Shown here in pieces: positions 54,767 through 63,789 of a DNA stretch of 64,000 nt. The stretch's first letter is position 1; each line of letters begins with the position of its first letter. The stretch comes from Reichenbachiella versicolor (GTDB taxonomy: Bacteria; Bacteroidota; Bacteroidia; Cytophagales; Cyclobacteriaceae). A program made the translations under genes and the position numbers. A model generated the notes under the pieces. That model made no database searches. It saw nothing but the letters and a program-made list of their open reading frames with translations, and had not been told where the DNA came from. Location: NCBI RefSeq assembly GCF_003171675.1, contig NZ_QFZQ01000005.1, forward strand, positions 372,001 through 436,000, in the 5' to 3' direction.

Positions 54767-56923
54767 CTAGTTAATTAAAGCATCTAGCTCACCTTGTTCC
54801 AGAAGTTCTTGATAAGTACCTTCTGTTTTGATAGTTCCTTTTTCCATTATTATCACTCTATCACACTTATCCATTATCAAACGGTCGTTCGATACTACAA
54901 CAAGTGTCCAAGGGTTATCCGGGTCGGCTAGCATATTCATGAGTTCTCTTCGTTCAGATCTCAAGAAATCATTGAAAAAATCATTCAAAATCAAAAGCTC
55001 TGGCCTTTTGGACAGACACCTTGCTAAAATGATTTTATTTATTAAATCCCTAGACAAACCTTTTCCACTACTCATCATAGTAGTATTCAATCCGTCAGGC
55101 ATAGCGTTAATCGCATCAAGAATACCTACTTTCTCTAATGCCCACAGCGCATCTTCAGGAATTGCATTTGGTTTAGACAATATGATATTCTCTAAAATTG
55201 TCCCTTCAAAAATATCATCCTGAGAAACATTTTTACCAATCAAGTCCCTTAGACTCATTAAATCTAAATCTCTCAGAGAATAGTTGTTAATGGTCAGCAA
55301 ACCTTCAAAATGATTATTAAATCCAGAAATTGTACTAGTCAATACTCTTCTACCAGATCCGCCTCTTCCTGCTATACAAACTCGTTCTCTCTTTTCGATT
55401 TTGAGATCTATATTATTCAGTGCGTAGTTAGACTTACCTGGAAACTTATATTTCAACCCTTTCATATGAACGGCAAACCCTTTTCCTATATGCGAAGGTG
55501 GAATATCCAATCCTCCGCTTTTCTCTAGTGGTAAATCAGTAACTAGAGATATCTTATCCACTGCGGTCAACATGTCATAGACAACATCCATATACATGAT
55601 AATCTTCTCAACAGAACTTAAGGTCAAAATGATAATCACTTCTGCTGCAACAAACTGCCCCAATGTAATCTCTCTTTGTACTACCAACATCGTACCTATG
55701 ATCAGCAACCCTCCTGTAACTAAGGTCTTGAATAATAGAACAAATGAATATTGACTCAGCAGTATTCGGAAGTGTATTTTCCTATTTTTCAAATAGTTAT
55801 TCACCATAAAATCCGTCTTTCTCATTGGAAGTGGTGTGTTACCAGATAGCTTAAAAGAATTAATTGTTCGAGCTAATTCTTCCAACCAATAGACCACTCT
55901 GTACTTGAACTTAGACTCTTTAATTGAAGAACTGAGCCCTTTTGGACCGGTGGCATAAAATATAGAAGTAAGTAGACCTACTAAGAACAAACTAAAGAAG
56001 ACAAAAAACGGGTGATAGAAAGAAAGCAGCATGAGACCAAATAGAATTTGAATCACACCAGCTGATAAGTCAATCAAAAGTTTAGGAAGACCCTTTTGAA
56101 TGGTCAAAACATCAAAAAATCTATTCATCAACTCTGGAGCATAGTACTTTAAGAGTGCTTCAGATTTTATCCTAGGAATTCTAAATGCAAATTCAAATGC
56201 AGCTTTCGTAAATACTCGCCGTTGTAAATATTCCACTAAGGTTATCTGTGTGATCTGCAATCCACCAGCAGCTAAAACTCCTACTATCACCAGGCCTATC
56301 AAAACATAGACTGAGCTAAAAAACACACCTCCAGATATAAGACCAACAGTGGCTTGAATACCAACTGGTAGTGACAAACTTATAAGCCCGACTAAAACAG
56401 CATAAAAGTAAATGTATATGATATCCTTTTTCTCTTCTGAAAGTAGTCTTATCAGTCGCTGAAAGGGAGTAAGAGGAGTCTTCTCTTCATCATTACTCAC
56501 TAAACTTTTATATGCAAAGACTCCAAGAAAAATCACTATACCATCTTCTACGTGAATCTTGGGAAGATTTTCTCTACTGATTTCTACCACCTCAGAAGAG
56601 TTTTCGCGAATTCTAAGCATCATATTTTTCCTTTTGACATTATAAAATATCAAAGGAGTCAATTGATCCTCATTTTCTTCGAAAGCAACTATTGGAATGT
56701 GTGATTCGCATAAAAATGATACGAATTCGTCATATCCCAATGTATTTTCTAGATAAACGATGCCTTGCCCATTAGCAGCTTCTATCAAGTCTCTTTTAAA
56801 TTCAGCTCTATCCACTACTTCATAGTGCCTAGGTGTGGGCTGAATATTAGTAACTGTAAAGTCTTCATGCTGAAGAATAGCAGCAGACTCTTTTATTATT
56901 TGTACTATATGATCACTTCTCAT
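54767..56923 (-). CDS. ABC exporter-like protein with degenerate nucleotide-binding domain
   Basis: This 718-residue protein has a soluble N-terminal domain (about 1-155) without a visible C39 peptidase triad. A six-helix exporter membrane domain spans about 165-450. The C-terminal ABC ATPase domain spans about 480-718. Nearly every ATPase signature is altered. Walker A reads GRGGSGRRVL (519-528), with Lys to Arg and Ser/Thr to Arg. The signature is LSRDL instead of LSGGQ. Walker B reads LLILND, where Asp-Glu has become Asn-Asp. The switch His is Asn in VVSNDRL. Only the Q-loop (VSQDD) looks normal. It lies in a TetR-ABC-HlyD-TolC operon. It may be a non-hydrolysing pseudo-transporter or need an unlinked partner. 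Confidence 0.9.
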   Translation of the reverse strand: MRSDHIVQIIKESAAILQHEDFTVTNIQPTPRHYEVVDRAEFKRDLIEAANGQGIVYLENTLGYDEFVSFLCESHIPIVAFEENEDQLTPLIFYNVKRKNMMLRIRENSSEVVEISRENLPKIHVEDGIVIFLGVFAYKSLVSNDEEKTPLTPFQRLIRLLSEEKKDIIYIYFYAVLVGLISLSLPVGIQATVGLISGGVFFSSVYVLIGLVIVGVLAAGGLQITQITLVEYLQRRVFTKAAFEFAFRIPRIKSEALLKYYAPELMNRFFDVLTIQKGLPKLLIDLSAGVIQILFGLMLLSFYHPFFVFFSLFLVGLLTSIFYATGPKGLSSSIKESKFKYRVVYWLEELARTINSFKLSGNTPLPMRKTDFMVNNYLKNRKIHFRILLSQYSFVLLFKTLVTGGLLIIGTMLVVQREITLGQFVAAEVIIILTLSSVEKIIMYMDVVYDMLTAVDKISLVTDLPLEKSGGLDIPPSHIGKGFAVHMKGLKYKFPGKSNYALNNIDLKIEKRERVCIAGRGGSGRRVLTSTISGFNNHFEGLLTINNYSLRDLDLMSLRDLIGKNVSQDDIFEGTILENIILSKPNAIPEDALWALEKVGILDAINAMPDGLNTTMMSSGKGLSRDLINKIILARCLSKRPELLILNDFFNDFLRSERRELMNMLADPDNPWTLVVVSNDRLIMDKCDRVIIMEKGTIKTEGTYQELLEQGELDALIN

Positions 56924-56930
56924 AAATGCT

Positions 56931-57611
56931 TTAGCTGGTTTTTATGCAATTAAACACTACGTTCTGTAGAAAATCTTCATTCTTTTGATAGATATTCATT
57001 TCTTCTTGGTTTAGATCAGTAAGCGTAGGTATATGTTCCGCGTAGAACACTTGTTGGTGTGCTGCCTGCATCACTGTACTAATAAGTGAATGTGGATATT
57101 TAAATGAAGCATCAATCTCTGTCACTATAGAAGCAACTTTTTCGCAAAGAGACTTAAAACCTCTGAATAAACCATCTCTATTATCCTCATCTACTGTCTT
57201 AGTCAAAAAAGTTTTGTTGGATTCGGAAATTACTATTCTATGAAGCGCATCTTCCATGACCTGAGGAAATAGTGGATCTGGCTCTTTTTTTTCCGTGATT
57301 ATTTTGAGAGCTACTTTCAACCTATCTACTGGATTTTCAATGTTGTGAGTACCAAAATCGATTTTATATTCAAGCCAATTCCAGTACCAAGCTATTACGT
57401 ATACTAACAGTCGATGCTTATTTTCGAAATATCGATAAATAGAAGCTTCAGTTGAATCAATTTTAGCTGCTAGTTTTTTGAAAGTAAAACCTTCAAAACC
57501 CAATTCATCAATCATGGTTACACTCTCTTTAATTATCTTTTTGCCAAGTTCTGTTTCCTGTGGATCCTTCACAAATAGATTTTTATTCAAGAGTAGTTGA
57601 ATAGCAGGCAT
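56931..57611 (-). CDS. TetR/AcrR family transcriptional regulator
   Basis: This 226-residue protein has a TetR helix-turn-helix (about residues 35-70): FTFKKLAAKIDSTEASIYRYFENKHRLL. The ligand domain is rich in aromatic residues (VIAWYWNWLEYKIDF). It is seven bases upstream of the ABC-exporter gene and heads the operon. It probably represses the exporter and itself; dyads upstream (57643-57679) are candidate operators. Confidence 0.92.
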   Translation of the reverse strand: MPAIQLLLNKNLFVKDPQETELGKKIIKESVTMIDELGFEGFTFKKLAAKIDSTEASIYRYFENKHRLLVYVIAWYWNWLEYKIDFGTHNIENPVDRLKVALKIITEKKEPDPLFPQVMEDALHRIVISESNKTFLTKTVDEDNRDGLFRGFKSLCEKVASIVTEIDASFKYPHSLISTVMQAAHQQVFYAEHIPTLTDLNQEEMNIYQKNEDFLQNVVFNCIKTS

Positions 57612-57616
57612 ATTAT

Positions 57617-57679
57617 CAAAAATAGTTTTTTAGTTAGTCACGGTAATATTACTATCATCAATAATAATAGTTACACTAT
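57617..57679 (-). promoter_or_regulatory. Promoter/operator region of the TetR-exporter operon
   Basis: On the minus strand TATTTTTG (57617-57624) fits a -7 box, giving a leaderless tetR transcript. Further out lie the perfect dyads GTAATATTAC (57643-57652) and ATAGT-TAC-ACTAT (57667-57679). ACTATCAT repeats directly at 57651 and 57675, 24 bases apart. This suits autorepression by the TetR protein. Confidence 0.45.
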
Positions 57680-57819
57680 CATTGATTTATTTACTTTATG
57701 ACATGGATAATACAATATTTATGAATGACTCAAATTGTATTTTCTTTCATTAATTCAAAATGCAGTGATTCGCATTGTCTCTTATACTTTTTTAGATTCC
57801 CATGTTCATGATTATAAAG

Positions 57820-57827
57820 TAACTTTG
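57820..57827 (+). promoter_or_regulatory. Bacteroidota -7 box of the second his block (TAACTTTG)
   Basis: TAACTTTG followed by CG lies 55 bases before the hisB ATG. No His-rich leader peptide or terminator hairpin lies between them, so this block seems to lack the attenuator. A -33 element is not clear. Confidence 0.55.
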
Positions 57828-57882
57828 CGCTCTTATTCTCAAATTCAGACTAAAAACTGATCAGGAGAACAAAAAAATAAGC

Positions 57883-59016
57883 ATGAAAAAAGTTTTATTC
57901 ATAGATCGGGACGGTACTTTGGTTCTCGAACCACCAGTCGATTACCAACTAGATTCACTTGAAAAACTGGAGTTCTATCCTGGAGCCTTTCAGTGGATGG
58001 CAAAAATTTCCAAACTTGGATATGAATTAGTAATGGTCACAAACCAAGACGGACTTGGCACTGACTCATTTCCAGAGGACACTTTCTGGCCTGCACACAA
58101 CAAATGTATGAAGGCCTTTGAGAACGAGGGCGTAATATTTGATGCCGTAAAAATCGATAGAAGTTTCCCCGCAGATAATGCTCCAACTCGTAAACCTAGG
58201 ACAGGTATGCTAACTAAGTATTTAGAAGGCGATTATGATTTAGCCAATTCTTTCGTAATCGGGGATAGAATTACCGATGTAGAATTAGCAAAGAATCTCG
58301 GAGCAAAAGCTATTTTTATACAGAATGAAGAAGGTTTAGGCGCAGAAGAACTTGCTAATAAAATAGAAGACCTACAGCCAACTATTGCACTGACCACTAC
58401 AGACTGGGAAGAGATCTATAATCTTGTAAGTAAAGGAAGCCGCACTTCTTCTGTAAAGAGAACAACGAAAGAAACTGATATTGATATACAGGTAGAACTT
58501 GACGGAACTGGTCAAGCTGACGTAAATACTGGATTGAAATTTTTCGATCACATGCTGGATCAAATTGCTAAGCATGGTCTCTTGGATTTAAAAATCCATG
58601 TAAAAGGAGATCTTGAAGTGGACGAGCATCATACAATCGAAGATACAGGTATTGCTCTGGGGGAAGCTATTAATGAAGCACTTGGTAATAAAAAAGGCAT
58701 CGAAAGATATGGGTTCTGCCTTCCAATGGATGACTGTCTATGCCAAGTAGCATTGGATTTTGGTGGTCGAAATTGGATTGAATGGGACGCAGAATTTAAA
58801 AGAGAAATGGTGGGTAAGATGCCTACTGAAATGTTCTTTCATTTCTTTAAATCATTTTCTGATGCAGCAAAATGTAACCTAAACATCAAAGCTGAAGGTG
58901 ACAATGAGCATCATAAGATTGAAGGTATTTTCAAAGCTTTTGCTAAAGCTATCAAAATGGCTGTAAAAAGAGATAAGGACAAAATGATATTACCCTCTAC
59001 GAAGGGGATGCTATAA
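57883..59016 (+). CDS. hisB: Bifunctional histidinol-phosphatase / imidazoleglycerol-phosphate dehydratase
   Basis: This 377-residue fusion performs two steps of histidine synthesis. The N-terminal HAD phosphatase (about 1-165) has [10 protein letters not shown] with the nucleophile Asp and [17 protein letters not shown]. The C-terminal dehydratase (about 185-377) has [27 protein letters not shown] and [17 protein letters not shown], the His/Glu metal sites. It opens the second his block behind its own promoter-like box. Confidence 0.97.
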   Translation: MKKVLFIDRDGTLVLEPPVDYQLDSLEKLEFYPGAFQWMAKISKLGYELVMVTNQDGLGTDSFPEDTFWPAHNKCMKAFENEGVIFDAVKIDRSFPADNAPTRKPRTGMLTKYLEGDYDLANSFVIGDRITDVELAKNLGAKAIFIQNEEGLGAEELANKIEDLQPTIALTTTDWEEIYNLVSKGSRTSSVKRTTKETDIDIQVELDGTGQADVNTGLKFFDHMLDQIAKHGLLDLKIHVKGDLEVDEHHTIEDTGIALGEAINEALGNKKGIERYGFCLPMDDCLCQVALDFGGRNWIEWDAEFKREMVGKMPTEMFFHFFKSFSDAAKCNLNIKAEGDNEHHKIEGIFKAFAKAIKMAVKRDKDKMILPSTKGML

Positions 59017-59023
59017 AATATTA

Positions 59024-59094
59024 GTCAATGCAGGTAAGAAATGAAGCTAAACCATCTGTCAACTAAACAGACCTCTTCTTTATCGCAATGACAC
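59024..59094. repeat. Imperfect palindrome in the hisB-hisH spacer (REP-like)
   Basis: The arms 59024-59059 and 59067-59094 share, read inward, GTCAATGC versus GTCATTGC, then TAAGAAA/TAAAGAA, GAAG and TCTGT. The ends resemble GTCATTGCGA-type interspersed palindromes of other genomes and the adk-obg element in this window. Confidence 0.5.
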
Positions 59095-59107
59095 TGACAC
59101 AAATACA

Positions 59108-59695
59108 ATGAGCAAAGTAGTAATAATCGATTACGGGGCTGGAAACGTAAAGTCTGTAAAGTTCGCATGCGAACGACTGGGGCTCAATGCAGAGCTTAGC
59201 AACGATCCTGAAGTTATCAAATCTGCTGACAAACTAATATTCCCTGGACAAGGTGAAGCTAGTTCCTCTATGCGAGACTTGAAAGCCAACAACCTTATAG
59301 ATGTAATTAAAGAGGCCAAACAGCCTTTTTTAGGCATCTGCCTAGGTATGCAAATGATGTGTAATTATATGCAGGAAGGAAATACAGATGGATTGGGAAT
59401 CTTCCCTCTATCAGTAGATCTTTTTGAAGGTAATGAAGTCAAAGTTCCGCATATGGGGTGGAATCAAATCGAAGGGCTTAAAACTCCTCTCATGGAAGGA
59501 TTAAAAGAGAACGAGCACGTCTACTTCGTACACTCCTACTTCGTTCCTGCTTCCGAATGGACAATAGCTAAAGCTAACTATCCAGAAGCATTCAGTGCTG
59601 CTTTGCATAAAGATAACTTCTACGGGTGTCAATTTCACCCTGAAAAAAGTGGTTTAGCAGGTCAGAAAATTTTAGAAAACTTCATAAAAATGTAA
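59108..59695 (+). CDS. hisH: Imidazole glycerol phosphate synthase, glutaminase subunit
   Basis: This 195-residue class I glutamine amidotransferase feeds ammonia to HisF. The catalytic triad is Cys in LGICLGMQMM (about residue 78) and His-Glu in QFHPEKSG near the C terminus. VVIDYGAGNVKSV opens the fold. It is two bases upstream of hisA. Confidence 0.97.
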   Translation: MSKVVIIDYGAGNVKSVKFACERLGLNAELSNDPEVIKSADKLIFPGQGEASSSMRDLKANNLIDVIKEAKQPFLGICLGMQMMCNYMQEGNTDGLGIFPLSVDLFEGNEVKVPHMGWNQIEGLKTPLMEGLKENEHVYFVHSYFVPASEWTIAKANYPEAFSAALHKDNFYGCQFHPEKSGLAGQKILENFIKM

Positions 59696-59697
59696 TC

Positions 59698-60417
59698 ATG
59701 CGAATTATTCCAGCGATTGATTTGATAGATGGTAAATGTGTTCGCTTAACTAAAGGTGACTACGACCAAAAGAAAATATACAACGAAAACCCATTAGAGG
59801 TAGCTAAGGAATTTGAAGATGCTGGTATCAAATATCTTCATCTTGTAGATCTTGATGGTTCAAAAGCTCGTGAGATCAAAAACGCTGCAGTATTAGAAAC
59901 TATAGCTTCTAATACTGGACTTACTATTGACTTTGGCGGTGGTATTCGTTCTGATAAGGACATTGATATAGCTTTCAATGCTGGTGCTTCTCAAGTGAAC
60001 TTAGGAAGTGTTGCACTGGAAAATAAAGAGCTATTTGAAGAATGGCTTAAGAGGTTTGGTGCTGAAAAAATTATTCTTAGTGCAGATTCAACAAATCGGA
60101 AAATTGCTATCAATGGGTGGCAAGAAGAATCCAAAGTAGACTTGTTCGACCTTGTCAAAGAATATGAATCTATGGGTAATAAATATATGGTATGCACGGA
60201 TATCAGCAAAGACGGCATGCTTCAAGGAATAGCTGTAGATTTGTATCGTGATTTGATCGGAGAATTCCCAAGTCAAAAAATCATAGCTAGTGGTGGAGTA
60301 AAAGACATCAAAGATGTAGAGGATGCTGCTGAGCTAAGTATGGACGGTATTATTATAGGTAAGGCCATCTATGAAAATAAAATTTCATTGAAACAATTAG
60401 AAGCTTATGCTGACTAA
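59698..60417 (+). CDS. hisA: ProFAR isomerase
   Basis: HisA, a 239-residue (beta/alpha)8 barrel, isomerises ProFAR to PRFAR. It opens with [20 protein letters not shown], with the catalytic Asp8. The two phosphate-binding motifs are [10 protein letters not shown] and [10 protein letters not shown]. The catalytic Asp at about 130 is in SADSTN. It overlaps hisF by 11 bases. Confidence 0.97.
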   Translation: MRIIPAIDLIDGKCVRLTKGDYDQKKIYNENPLEVAKEFEDAGIKYLHLVDLDGSKAREIKNAAVLETIASNTGLTIDFGGGIRSDKDIDIAFNAGASQVNLGSVALENKELFEEWLKRFGAEKIILSADSTNRKIAINGWQEESKVDLFDLVKEYESMGNKYMVCTDISKDGMLQGIAVDLYRDLIGEFPSQKIIASGGVKDIKDVEDAAELSMDGIIIGKAIYENKISLKQLEAYAD

Positions 60418-61162
60418 GCGAATAGTTCCTTGTTTGGATATCAAAGACGGTCGCACCGTGAAAGGAGTCAACTTCGTCAACTTACGTGATGCGGGTGACC
60501 CCGTAGAATTAGCTGCTGCTTACTCTGAACAAGGAGCTGATGAATTAGTTTTTCTTGATATCACTGCGACTGGTGATGGTCGTAAAACTACTGCTGACCT
60601 AGTAGAAAGAGTTGCCGAAAAGGTTAATATACCATTTACCGTAGGAGGAGGAATCAAATCGGTAGAAGATGTGTACACACTTCTCCATAGAGGCGCTGAC
60701 AAGATATCAATCAACTCTTGGGCAGTAAAAGAACCTAAGGTATTGGAGGAGTTAGCTACTCAATTTGGAAGTCAGTGTGTGGTACTTGCTGTAGATGCCA
60801 AACAAATTGATGGCAAATGGAAAGTTCATTTAGTTGGAGGAAAAGTCCCCACAGAGATCGACTTATTTGACTGGGTAAAGGAAGCCGAAAATAAAGGCGC
60901 TGGAGAGATCCTTTTCACATCAATGGATCACGATGGTTCTAAGAATGGCTTTGCAAATGAGGCTCTGGCAAAAATTTCTGATATGGTCAATATTCCTGTG
61001 ATCGCGTCAGGAGGAGCTGGTAGTATGCAAGACTTTGCAGATACATTCAAAGAAGGAAAGGCTGATGCAGCATTGGCGGCCAGCGTTTTTCACTTTAAAG
61101 AAATTGAAATACCAAAACTCAAGCAGGAACTGAAAGATCAGGGAATTGCAATAAGAATTTAA
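60407..61162 (+). CDS. hisF: Imidazole glycerol phosphate synthase, cyclase subunit
   Basis: HisF is a 251-residue (beta/alpha)8 barrel that forms imidazole glycerol phosphate and AICAR with ammonia from HisH. It starts [20 protein letters not shown], with the catalytic Asp11. [10 protein letters not shown] and [11 protein letters not shown] are the phosphate sites. VVLAVDAK carries the second catalytic Asp. Confidence 0.97.
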   Translation: MLTKRIVPCLDIKDGRTVKGVNFVNLRDAGDPVELAAAYSEQGADELVFLDITATGDGRKTTADLVERVAEKVNIPFTVGGGIKSVEDVYTLLHRGADKISINSWAVKEPKVLEELATQFGSQCVVLAVDAKQIDGKWKVHLVGGKVPTEIDLFDWVKEAENKGAGEILFTSMDHDGSKNGFANEALAKISDMVNIPVIASGGAGSMQDFADTFKEGKADAALAASVFHFKEIEIPKLKQELKDQGIAIRI

Positions 61163-61171
61163 ATTAGTCAA

Positions 61172-61216
61172 TAGATAATAGTCATAGCCAATCTCCTTGG
61201 TTGATACTATAATCTA
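61172..61216. repeat. Imperfect hairpin in the hisF-hisIE spacer
   Basis: TAGATAATAGT (61172-61182) mirrors ACTATAATCTA (61206-61216) with one mismatch. CCAA/TTGG continue the stem inside. There is no T-run, so it is not a standard terminator. Confidence 0.5.
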
Positions 61217-61236
61217 TAGACCATCAATATCAAATT

Positions 61237-61830
61237 ATGGAAATTGATTGGAAAAAGGTAGATGGACTAGTTCCAGCGGTAGTACAAGATGCCACTACTA
61301 AAAATGTATTAATGCTTGGCTACATGAATGAAGAAGCATTGGCCACTACCAAAGAAAAAGGGAAAGTGACATTCTTTAGTAGAACCAAAGAAAGACTTTG
61401 GACTAAGGGAGAAGAAAGTGGAAACTTCCTAGAACTTGTAAATATCAAACTAGACTGTGATAACGACACACTGCTGATTCAGGCTAATCCAGTCGGCCCT
61501 ACCTGCCATAAAGGTGACGATACTTGCTGGGCAGAAGATAATAATCCAAATTTTGGATTTTTAAACACATTAGAATCAGTCATCAAAGACCGCTATGACA
61601 ATCAAGAGCAGAAGTCATACACTAGTTCTCTTTTTAAAAAGGGAATTAATAAAGTGGCTCAAAAAGTAGGTGAAGAAGCGGTAGAAGTTGTAATCGAAGC
61701 GAAAGATGATAATGAGGAGCTTTTCCTCAATGAATCTGCAGACTTACTTTATCATTATTTAATTCTGCTTAGAGCTAAAGGTTATGAACTGAACGATGTC
61801 GTCAAAGTCCTAGAAGAAAGGCATAAGTAA
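61237..61830 (+). CDS. hisIE: Bifunctional phosphoribosyl-AMP cyclohydrolase / phosphoribosyl-ATP diphosphatase
   Basis: This 197-residue fusion performs steps two and three of histidine synthesis. The cyclohydrolase part (about 1-110) has MLGYMNEEAL, SRTKERLWTKGEESGN, and zinc-binding DCDNDTLL and TCHKGDDTCW. The diphosphatase part (about 110-197) has LFKKGINKVAQKVGEEAVEV and ADLLYHYLILL. It ends the second his block, followed by a strong terminator. Confidence 0.96.
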   Translation: MEIDWKKVDGLVPAVVQDATTKNVLMLGYMNEEALATTKEKGKVTFFSRTKERLWTKGEESGNFLELVNIKLDCDNDTLLIQANPVGPTCHKGDDTCWAEDNNPNFGFLNTLESVIKDRYDNQEQKSYTSSLFKKGINKVAQKVGEEAVEVVIEAKDDNEELFLNESADLLYHYLILLRAKGYELNDVVKVLEERHK

Positions 61831-61852
61831 TCAACTTTAAATTATGTGACGG

Positions 61853-61905
61853 AAACCAAAGAGCCCTTCCAGACTTGGTCAGAAAGGACTCTTTGGTTTT
61901 TTAGT
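61853..61905. terminator. Bidirectional terminator after hisIE
   Basis: AAACCAAAGAG (61853-61863) pairs with CTCTTTGGTTT (61889-61899); CCTT/AAGG extends the stem. A T-run follows on the plus strand, and the stop codon of the convergent M56-M23 gene overlaps the 3' side. Confidence 0.9.
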
Positions 61906-63280
61906 TTTTTGAATTATCTCTTTTCGGTTTCATATATTTAACTGGATTTACCTTTTCACCATTTACAATTACTTCATAGTGTAAATGTGGAGCAGTGGAC
62001 TTTCCAGTATTTCCAACAAAGCCGATAATATCACCTTTTTTTACTTTTTGGCCTGCTTGTACCTCAAAGCCATCCATGTGAGCATAGAATGTAGAGACAC
62101 CATTTCCATGGTTGATTTGCATATGCTTACCAAATTTATCAAAATCGGACTTTAGCAGAACAATAATTCCATCAGCTGTAGCGTAAATATTTGTGCCTTT
62201 AGGAGCAGCAAAGTCTACTCCAGAATGGAATTTTCTTACTTTGAATATCGGGTGAATCCTATATCCATACCCTGAAGAAAGACGAGTAAGATCTTCATCT
62301 TTAATAGGAGAAATACTTGGTACAGCATTGTCAGAAATAGCTAACAACTCTTCTACCGAGTCACTTTCTAAGACACTAAACTCTGGCAAATAGTCTTCAA
62401 CTTTTGAAATATGACTTTGCTTAAAAGCCATAGTTGACAACATCAATACCGGTATTAAAGAACTATATATACCCAACTTAAGTCTTTTACTCTTTTTCTT
62501 CGCCAGCATTTCAACCCTAATTTTCATAGTATTTGAACTACCGAAACTACTTGTCAAACTAAGACGCTCCTCAGGTATTACACTTTTAAGCATTAGTGAG
62601 AGATACTCAGATTTGGAAGTTGAATTGGCTATCACCTGCTCGTCTGCTTGAAACTCATGTACAGATCTTAGAAGCCTTCGAAAAAGAAAAACGAAAGGGT
62701 TGAACCAAGTGATAGCAATAAATAATTCTGTTGCCAATAAGTCCACTGAATGCTTTAATCTTATATGAGCCAGTTCGTGTTTCATCATTGGATGATCACT
62801 ATCGAGATGCTGATTTTCAGGAACGAAAATCCATTTAAAGCATGAAAAAACACTCCGTACATTTGATTTTACTATTGAATATCCTTGAAATGAAGAATTC
62901 ACAGAGCTACGCGTATATTGAAAGAGCTTACAAACGCTTACAATGAGTATTAATAGGTAAACCAACAAGCCTATTCCGTAAAAATATTGAAGATACGGCC
63001 AAAACGATATCGAAGCAGATTCAGTCGTTTCTTTGACTTCATTTATTACTGGAAAAAATTCATCCTCGATCCATTCCGTCGCTTCAATTGAATGAATGAT
63101 GGAAGAATGAAAGTCAATATTCAACACTGGTATTAAGAATGAAAGTGGAATTGAAAGCAATAAAATAATTCGATTCAGTCCATGAAAAGTCAGCTTTCTA
63201 AAGAACACTATGTATGTCAATGTGAACAGTGAAAATACCGCGCTCACTTTCAATAAATAGATGATTAGATTACTCATCAT
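61901..63280 (-). CDS. M56 (BlaR1-like) metallopeptidase fused to M23 peptidase domain
   Basis: This 459-residue membrane protein has four predicted membrane helices. Between the third and fourth lies an M56 zinc site (KHELAHIRLKHSVD, with the downstream Glu in HEFQADEQV). The C-terminal region (about residues 335-450) is an M23 LytM-type endopeptidase. It has HSGVDFAAPKGT, YAHMDGFEV and HLHYEVIVNG, with the zinc ligands His, Asp and His. The fusion suggests a sensor that processes its repressor and carries a periplasmic cell-wall domain. It overlaps the BlaI-type gene by 11 bases. Confidence 0.9.
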   Translation of the reverse strand: MMSNLIIYLLKVSAVFSLFTLTYIVFFRKLTFHGLNRIILLLSIPLSFLIPVLNIDFHSSIIHSIEATEWIEDEFFPVINEVKETTESASISFWPYLQYFYGIGLLVYLLILIVSVCKLFQYTRSSVNSSFQGYSIVKSNVRSVFSCFKWIFVPENQHLDSDHPMMKHELAHIRLKHSVDLLATELFIAITWFNPFVFLFRRLLRSVHEFQADEQVIANSTSKSEYLSLMLKSVIPEERLSLTSSFGSSNTMKIRVEMLAKKKSKRLKLGIYSSLIPVLMLSTMAFKQSHISKVEDYLPEFSVLESDSVEELLAISDNAVPSISPIKDEDLTRLSSGYGYRIHPIFKVRKFHSGVDFAAPKGTNIYATADGIIVLLKSDFDKFGKHMQINHGNGVSTFYAHMDGFEVQAGQKVKKGDIIGFVGNTGKSTAPHLHYEVIVNGEKVNPVKYMKPKRDNSKN

Positions 63281-63653
63281 TCTTCTTTAACTCATCAATT
63301 TTAGACTCTAATAGTTCCTTCATCTGCTCTAATTCTTGAATACTCATATCCTGATTTTCGGTAAAAAAAGATGCGAACTTTCTTGATGATCCATCAAAGA
63401 AATTTTTTATCACTCCTCCAAGGTGATCTTTGAAATAGACATCTTTGGATACTTTAGGGAAATACTCATTTACCTTACCATAAGTCTTAAAACCTAAAAA
63501 TTCCTTCTTAACTAAAACCCTAATCACTGTAGAAACTGTAGTATATGCGGGTTTTGGCTCCGGAAATTCCTCCACTACATCTTTCAAAAAAGCGTTTTCT
63601 AGCTTCCATATAATACGCATTACTTGTTCTTCTGCTTTTGTCAACTCTTTCAT
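63270..63653 (-). CDS. BlaI/MecI/CopY family repressor
   Basis: This 127-residue protein has the winged-helix domain typical of BlaI. LTKAEEQVMRIIWKLENAFL opens it, AYTTVSTVIRVLVKKEFL is the recognition region and KVNEYFPKVSKD the wing. The C-terminal dimer region follows. It is translated just before the M56-M23 peptidase, which presumably cleaves it. It probably binds the palindrome 55 bases upstream. Confidence 0.94.
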   Translation of the reverse strand: MKELTKAEEQVMRIIWKLENAFLKDVVEEFPEPKPAYTTVSTVIRVLVKKEFLGFKTYGKVNEYFPKVSKDVYFKDHLGGVIKNFFDGSSRKFASFFTENQDMSIQELEQMKELLESKIDELKKNDE

Positions 63654-63683
63654 AATACAAGTATATAACGATATAGGTAGTAG

Positions 63684-63727
63684 TAAAACTATTTTTATAA
63701 TTTTATAACTACAACTATAGTTATAGT
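63684..63727. promoter_or_regulatory. Candidate BlaI-type operator between divergent genes
   Basis: A 20-base near-perfect palindrome (63708-63727, ACTACAACT/ATAGTTATAGT, one mismatched pair) is centred at 63717. A minus-strand -7-like box TAGTTTTA (63684-63691) lies towards the blaI-type gene. The plus-strand box TATAATTG (near 63740) lies towards the right-edge gene. A single repressor site could therefore serve both. Confidence 0.6.
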
Positions 63728-63789
63728 CGTAACAATATATTTATAATTGCTCCGAAATTCAATTTGAATAAATCTAAAACACGACGACT

